Below are positions 10,059 to 14,989 of a stretch of DNA of 14,989 nt, piece after piece (the stretch's first letter is position 1; every line of letters begins with the position of its first letter). The notes below the pieces were generated by a model. That model was given only the letters and a program-made list of their open reading frames with translations, ran no database searches and was not told the DNA's origin. Source of the stretch: Mycocentrospora acerina (lineage: Eukaryota; Ascomycota; Dothideomycetes; Pleosporales). Location of the stretch: NCBI GenBank assembly GCA_022701365.1, contig JAKUHH010000235.1, positions 1 through 14,989 of the forward strand, read 5' to 3'. The translations under genes were made by a program, and so were the position numbers.

Positions 10059-10397
10059 TGTAACGTTTACAACGTCACATCCTATTATTACCCCTAAGTT
10101 AACTAACACCTATCTAATAGCTACCTAATTTGTACTTACTTTAGATAGTAACCTTAAGAAGAGATATATAAGAAGGGTAGTCTATATAGCTTTATAGAGT
10201 AGTTTTTCTGTATCCTTTTATATAAGACCTATAAGTATAGAGAATAGTATCTTTAGTTTACTCTTTAGTCTTAGCACTTTTATATACCTAGTAGTAGACA
10301 CTTTAGACCCTATTTAGATTACTTTCTTATAACTTATGTTATTATATTATACAGAAAAACTTGTCCTAGCTAGTAACAACCTCTAAATAATATTACA
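10059..10397 (+). repeat. 5' LTR of copy B
   Basis: It starts TGTAACG and ends ATTACA, giving the TGTAA/TTACA inverted ends typical of LTRs, and is 339 bases long. It pairs with 8526-8864 in reverse complement. The first 60 bases retain CpG and CpA, and the body is TA-rich. The matching 3' LTR is absent because the element is cut at 14676. Confidence 0.85.
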
Positions 10398-10570
10398 ACT
10401 TATTTTATTTAGATTATATCTAAGCCTTATCTAATTTAGAACTAATTTAGACTATACTATTATATTTAGCATCTTATTATAGCTAAGATCTTTATAATCT
10501 TTTAATAACTAAAGCCTTTAAGTTTAGAACTTCTTAGACTACTATATTAAGTTTACTTTAGAATAGCTAT

Positions 10571-11870
10571 ATAAGTTTATGCTTAGGTAGAGACTTAGAG
10601 ACTACTAAAAACCTAGTAGAATTAGACTTAACTTTAATATCTGCTACTATTACTTTAAGTTTAAAAGAACTAACTTAAAGAGTAGTATATACTTAAGGCT
10701 TAACCTTAAAAGTAATAGCAGAAGTGTCTAATCTTACTCTATCTCTTAATTTAGTAAGAACTAGTACAGAACTTATACTAAATTTAGACTAAGGAAAAGA
10801 GAACTTAACTTAACTAGTAGCTTAGCTTTATGCAGAAATCTAAGAACTATAATAAGCTATAATTGCCTTAGACTATCTCTTACTTAGTACTAAATTACTA
10901 CTAACTCTCTTAAAATAACTATAACCTCTAAAGTTCTAGTCTAAGATTTTAATTAATAATACTATATATATAAAACTATCTTAAAGAATACTTACTATTA
11001 ATATCTTTAATAATAGTTATAACTTAACTTTTTACTAATAGTAAGTATTAATCTAAAACTAATTAGAGATTAATATAGACTACTATTAGAGTAAGCGCGC
11101 CTACATAGTGTTAGTCTAGGGATATACCTTTAGCCTAGCTAAAGAGTACTTAGAGCCTTAATACTTATCTAATACCTTATCTAACTATTTTAAGTTTACA
11201 GAAGATATAATTAACTTACTTAAATTTTATTTTATTATAAGAAATAAGAGAGCTAAGAGCTAAGCTACTTTTAATAAACTTTATATAAATAAGATAAAAA
11301 CCTTCTTTACTTTTAAAGTATAGTTCCTTACTGCTGCTATTAGAAAATAAGTACTTAGATTAGAATAGTTTTACTACTTATAGATAAAGCTTATACTAAC
11401 CTTGTAGATGCCTAGCTTTAGATTTAAGTAATAATAGAATAACTCCTTTAAGCTTATAGTTAAATACCTAATAGTATTTAATATAGAATAAAAGAACTAT
11501 CTCTTAGTCTTAACTATAGAGAGCATAATCTATATAATATATAAACTAGGTTAACTTTATTTAAGTCTAATTTAGATGTCTTTACTAAGAATAAATAATA
11601 ACTTATACTAATAAGCAGACCTTTATATCTAAACTTAACTCTAACTTTTACCTACTTTTTAGCTTATATCTAAGACTTTAAGCTTTATAAAGGACTTAAC
11701 TCTAGGCAATTGCTATAACTATAGTAAGCTAAGACACTTTTTAAGTAAGTACTTCTTACTTTAAGTATAAAAGATTAAATTTAAAGAACTAAATAAGAAC
11801 TTAGAAGATTAAAGTAGAGATAAAGATAAAGATTAAATAAGAAATAGAGATGCCTAAGAAGACTTTCTTT
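10571..11870 (+). pseudogene. gag: Copy B gag with CCHC zinc knuckle, RIP-inactivated
   Basis: One frame reads through from about 10571 to 11870. The start is uncertain because an ATG is probably now ATA. The N-terminal third is acidic and Thr/Leu-rich. A capsid-like region follows from about 11060 (KRAYIVLV, then LEPQYLSN if the stop is read as Gln), matching gag of fungal gypsy elements. The zinc knuckle lies at 11711-11752 and reads CYNYSKLRHFLSKY: the C-x2-C-x4-H-x4-C pattern with the second and last Cys turned to Tyr and the central Gly to Arg, each a TG-to-TA or G-to-A change. A Lys/Asp-rich tail follows. Gag would build the particle and bind element RNA. Pol follows in other frames. 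Confidence 0.75.
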
Positions 11871-11880
11871 TTTAAGCTTA

Positions 11881-14676
11881 AACTATTATAACTTTTTAAA
11901 TCTTAGTCTCTTAAACCTATTTAAAGGACTATATTTTTTTTCTCTTTCTATTCTTTGCGCTAAAGGCCTTAGAGTCTAATTATACTCTTTAATTAATACT
12001 AGCACCTAAAGTTTTCTTTTTTTAAATTTAAAAATTACTTCTTCTATTTTATTAGCTCTTTAGACTTTTATTTAAAAGCTACTATTTTAAGTCATAGTTA
12101 AAGATTTTTAAGACTAAATCTCTTCTTTAGTAAATTAGTATATCTAATTATATCTAATTATTAATAGAAGAAAGATCTATAACTGCTTTTTATAATAGTA
12201 GACTTTAGCTTATAAGACTATATTATTAGAATTAAATAGATAAAGCACTTTAAGCTACAGTTAGATACAGATTACTCTTAGATTATCTAGCTAGACTACT
12301 ATCTTGCTATGTACAATCCTGCTCTACTGCTTTTAATAACTCTTAACTAAATAGTTCTTACTAAAACTGTTACTTTAGATATTATATAATAAGATAGGCT
12401 ATAAAAATAGGAGGACTATTAAGAGAGGTACAGTATAACTACTGCTATTTATAGAATTTAAAGAATACTTTAACTCTTAAAGAGTTAGAAGTTCTTGCCT
12501 CTTATTATATAAGACTTAATACTAAAACTTATCTAACTTTTACTTAAACTTATTCTTACTAAACTTGCTTTTTCTATAGCTCTTATTTCTGCTAATACTT
12601 TCTATTTTAATATAAAATAATAAGAGAATAAATTCTTTTCTACTAGCTTTTATAAAATTAATTAAATCTTAGATAAGAAGAAGATAAAAGATAACTCTAA
12701 TAATGCAGCCTTAATATAAGACTAATTACTACTTTATTACTACTCTTTCTAAGATATCTTTAGTAAGACTGCTATAGAAGTTCTCTTAGACTTTTAACTA
12801 TAAAACTATAAGATTATACTAACTAAACTTCTTTTAAATAGTTATAGCTTTCTGTATAAATAAAAAATAGAAGAGCTAGAAGCTACTAAATATTATATTT
12901 AAGAAAACCTCTAAAGGGGTTTAATTAATTATAGCTAGAGCCTTTTTACCTCTTTTATCTTATATATATAAAAAGTAAATAGAGACTTCTGCATCTATAT
13001 AAACTACTGTAAACTAAATAACCTTACTTATAAAGATATCTATCTAATTCTTTATATAAATAAGCTCTTAGCTTGCCTTTTAAAGGCTAAGAACTTTACT
13101 AAGTTTAATAATTATTCTGTATTTAACTATATCTATATAGACCTAGACTCTAAAGAGTATACTACTTTTTAAACCTTTTATAAGATATATAAATATAAAG
13201 TACTACTTTTTAGTCTCTGTAATAGCCTTGCAACCTACTAATAGTATATAAATAATATATTAATTAACTTCTTAGATAATTTCTATATTACCTACTTAGA
13301 AAATATCTTAATCTATTTAGAAGACCTTATTACTTATAAACAGCATGTAAAGCAGGTACTAAAAAGACTATATACTGATAGTCTTTAAGTAGATATTAAG
13401 AAGAGTAAGTTCTATATTACTTATATAAAGTACTTTAGATATATGTTAACTAATAAAAGTATTAAAGTTAACTTAGAAAAGGTAAAAGCTTTAAAGAACT
13501 AAAAATAACTTACTACTATTATAAGTATAAAGTCCTTCTTAGGCTTTATAAGTTTTTACTATTGATTTATTACTAGTTTTTCTTAAGTTGCAAAACTCTT
13601 TATTGCATTGCAGAGCCTTATAATACTATTTATATAGACTTTAAAGTGCAAAGAGGCTTTCTATTACTTTAAGACTGCTCTCTTAGCTATACCTACTTTA
13701 TACTATTTTAAGTCTAATTATAATACTTAAATTAAGACTAATATATTAGATAGTATAGTTGCTAGAGTTTTCTTATAAAAATACCTTAATAAGAAATAGT
13801 ACTCTATAGCTTTCTATAGCAAGGTCCTATCTAGAGCTAAGCTTAATTAAGAAATATGTAATAAGGAAATTTTTGCTATTCTCTAAGCCTTCTTAAAGTA
13901 AAAAGCTAAACTAACTTTTATTTAGACGTAAGTCTTAGTCCTTTTAGACTACTAAACCTTAGAATATTTTATAACTACTAAGGTACTTAATGCTAGATAA
14001 GTATAATAGTCTAAAGCTCTAGCCTTTTTTGATTTCTAAATTAAGTACACTTTAGGTAAGAATAATAAAAGAGCTAATATCTTTAGCTAATAAGAATAAG
14101 ACTTAAGCTAGTTAAAGTTAGCTTAAGAAGATAATTAATTAAAAGTCTTACTTAGACCTTACTGTCTTTATGTCTAGATTAATACTAATCTAGCCTAGAC
14201 TTACCCCTAAGCTTAAATTTAATAGTTATTATTTATTAATGCTTTATACCTTAATATAACTCTAATAGCTTTTAACTCTTTAGAACTAATAAATATAGTT
14301 CTCTATAAAAACTAGTTAGCCTTTAAAGAATAATAAGTAAAGCTACTAGATAACTATTAGATTAGTAATAGGCTTTTACTCTACTAAGATTAACTCTACT
14401 TATCTAGAGATTCTTTTTTATATACTTAGCTTATTTATAAAGTATATAATTAAATCTCTACAGCGCACTTTAGCTCTAAGAAGACCTATTAGTTACTAGC
14501 CTAATAGTACTATTAGAAAGGTATAAAGGCTAGTTATTAATAGTATATTTAAAACTACATCTCATATTATAAAAGATATCTAAGACAGTCTTGTCTTTTT
14601 AAATACCTCTACTTATTACTTATCCTTAAAAGACTAATATAGCACTTATATATAGACTTTAAAGATTTCTTAAAGG
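11881..14676 (+). pseudogene. pol: Copy B pol (PR-RT-RNase H-partial IN), RIP-inactivated
   Basis: The protease active-site motif is at 11989-12006 (LINTST, from the LIDTG(A/T) type, catalytic Asp to Asn). Its C-terminal motif is at 12216-12251 (DYIIRIK, stop, IKHF, from an IIG.KW type), in a different frame. The reverse transcriptase is at 12843-13560, with FTKFN at 13095 (catalytic Asp lost), YLEN at 13293-13304 and SFLGF at 13533. RNase H spans about 13600-14095, with SIAFYSKVLS, EIFAIL and TTKVLNAR at 13974. The integrase zinc domain has HFSSKKTY at 14466 and NYISYY at 14553, both zinc Cys now Tyr; IDFKDF follows at 14652. The chain ends at 14676 where other DNA begins. Product: the polyprotein for reverse transcription and integration, now dead. 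Confidence 0.9.
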
Positions 14677-14820
14677 TGTAATAGTCAGGCGCCCTGCCCT
14701 TGCTATTGATACTACGCAATAACCCTACTTATACCAAAAGGTAAGCACAAGAATACTTAAGCAAGTATTCTATGTGTAGTATAATATATATAGTGCTAGA
14801 TCTAGACTTTGCCGACTAGA
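14677..14820 (+). mobile_element. Unmutated LTR-like insertion into copy B integrase
   Basis: The sequence changes at TGTAATAGTC to DNA that contains CpA, TpG and CpG (for example GGCGCC at 14689) and no longer follows copy A, which continues the integrase frame at this point. A TG start right after AAAGG fits the 5' end of a younger LTR element. A perfect hairpin lies at 14751-14770 (arms GAATACTT and AAGTATTC, 4-base loop). The other end is not present before the N, so type and length are unknown. Confidence 0.45.
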
Positions 14821-14821
14821 N
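14821..14821. other. Single ambiguous base (N), probable assembly join
   Basis: One N separates 14820 from an exact repeat of sequence located 265 bases upstream. A single N with a perfect duplicate directly after it is typical of two contig ends that overlap but were placed end to end. Confidence 0.7.
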
Positions 14822-14989
14822 ACATCTCATATTATAAAAGATATCTAAGACAGTCTTGTCTTTTTAAATACCTCTACTTATTACTTATCCTTAAAAGACT
14901 AATATAGCACTTATATATAGACTTTAAAGATTTCTTAAAGGTGTAATAGTCAGGCGCCCTGCCCTTGCTATTGATACTACGCAATAACC
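14822..14989 (+). repeat. Exact second copy of 14557-14724
   Basis: All 168 bases match 14557-14724, including the integrase zinc-domain fragment and the start of the LTR-like insert with the junction between them. Because the copy spans the insertion junction, it must have arisen after that insertion, or be an assembly duplicate. It adds no new gene content. Confidence 0.95.

Larger units (their letters stand above)
10059..14676 (+). mobile_element. Copy B: degraded Ty3/gypsy element, truncated in integrase
   Basis: The order is LTR, gag, protease, reverse transcriptase, RNase H and integrase zinc domain, then an abrupt change at 14677 to unrelated, unmutated sequence. It mirrors copy A with only a few bases of net length difference over 4.6 kb. 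It keeps more CpA and TpG than copy A, so it is the better template for reading the proteins. From 12843 to 14676 the pol frame is never shifted and is broken only by TAA and TAG codons. No primer binding site could be recognised right after the LTR. Confidence 0.9.

Noticed and set aside
8815..10110. A 1.3-kb DNA transposon or MITE with about 50-base terminal inverted repeats
   Set aside because: The inverted similarity extends far outside these ends through both LTRs and 4.6 kb of gag-pol, so the ends are simply two LTR starts facing each other.
1..14989. Organelle DNA because of the very high AT content
   Set aside because: No organelle genes or tRNAs are seen, and the dinucleotide pattern with retroelement relics fits RIP-mutated nuclear DNA.

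Overview
The window looks like an AT-rich, transposon-filled, non-genic block of a filamentous ascomycete (Pezizomycotina) nuclear genome that has been heavily mutated by repeat-induced point mutation (RIP). Over most of its length C is almost always followed by T or C. CpA, TpG and CpG are nearly absent, TpA is everywhere, and the stop codons that break the readable frames are almost all TAA or TAG where Gln (CAA/CAG) or Trp (TGG) is expected. I see no intact host gene, rRNA, tRNA or CRISPR array. The genus cannot be named from this sequence.

The core is a pair of Ty3/gypsy LTR retrotransposon copies (chromovirus type) placed head to head. Copy A runs on the minus strand from its 5' LTR (8526-8864) through gag and pol to a chromodomain and a pol end near 3106. 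Copy B runs on the plus strand from its 5' LTR (10059-10397) through gag, protease, reverse transcriptase, RNase H and the start of integrase, and is cut off at 14676. The shared parts form an inverted repeat with arms of about 4.6 kb (about 4247-8864 and 10059-14676). Mirrored coordinates sum to 18920-18923 at the points I checked, so the copies differ mainly by base changes and very few indels. Copy A is visibly more mutated than B.

Between the two 5' LTRs (8865-10007) is a broken plus-strand gene with a cysteine module. A second plus-strand broken gene (2174-3060), which ends 45 bases from and convergent with the copy A pol end, has a cysteine module with the same spacing. This pair of non-retroviral genes is the least explained content of the window. 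A stretch of Ala/Pro/Thr codons in the 2174 gene (2219-2345) is full of CpA that was not mutated.

The left 0.3 kb is much less RIP-mutated than the rest. About 341-1330 holds an open-looking degraded frame whose strand I cannot decide, and 1375-2173 has no recognised gene. At the right end, copy B integrase is interrupted at 14677 by unmutated sequence that starts like an LTR. A single N at 14821 is followed by an exact 168-base repeat of 14557-14724, most simply read as an assembly join.
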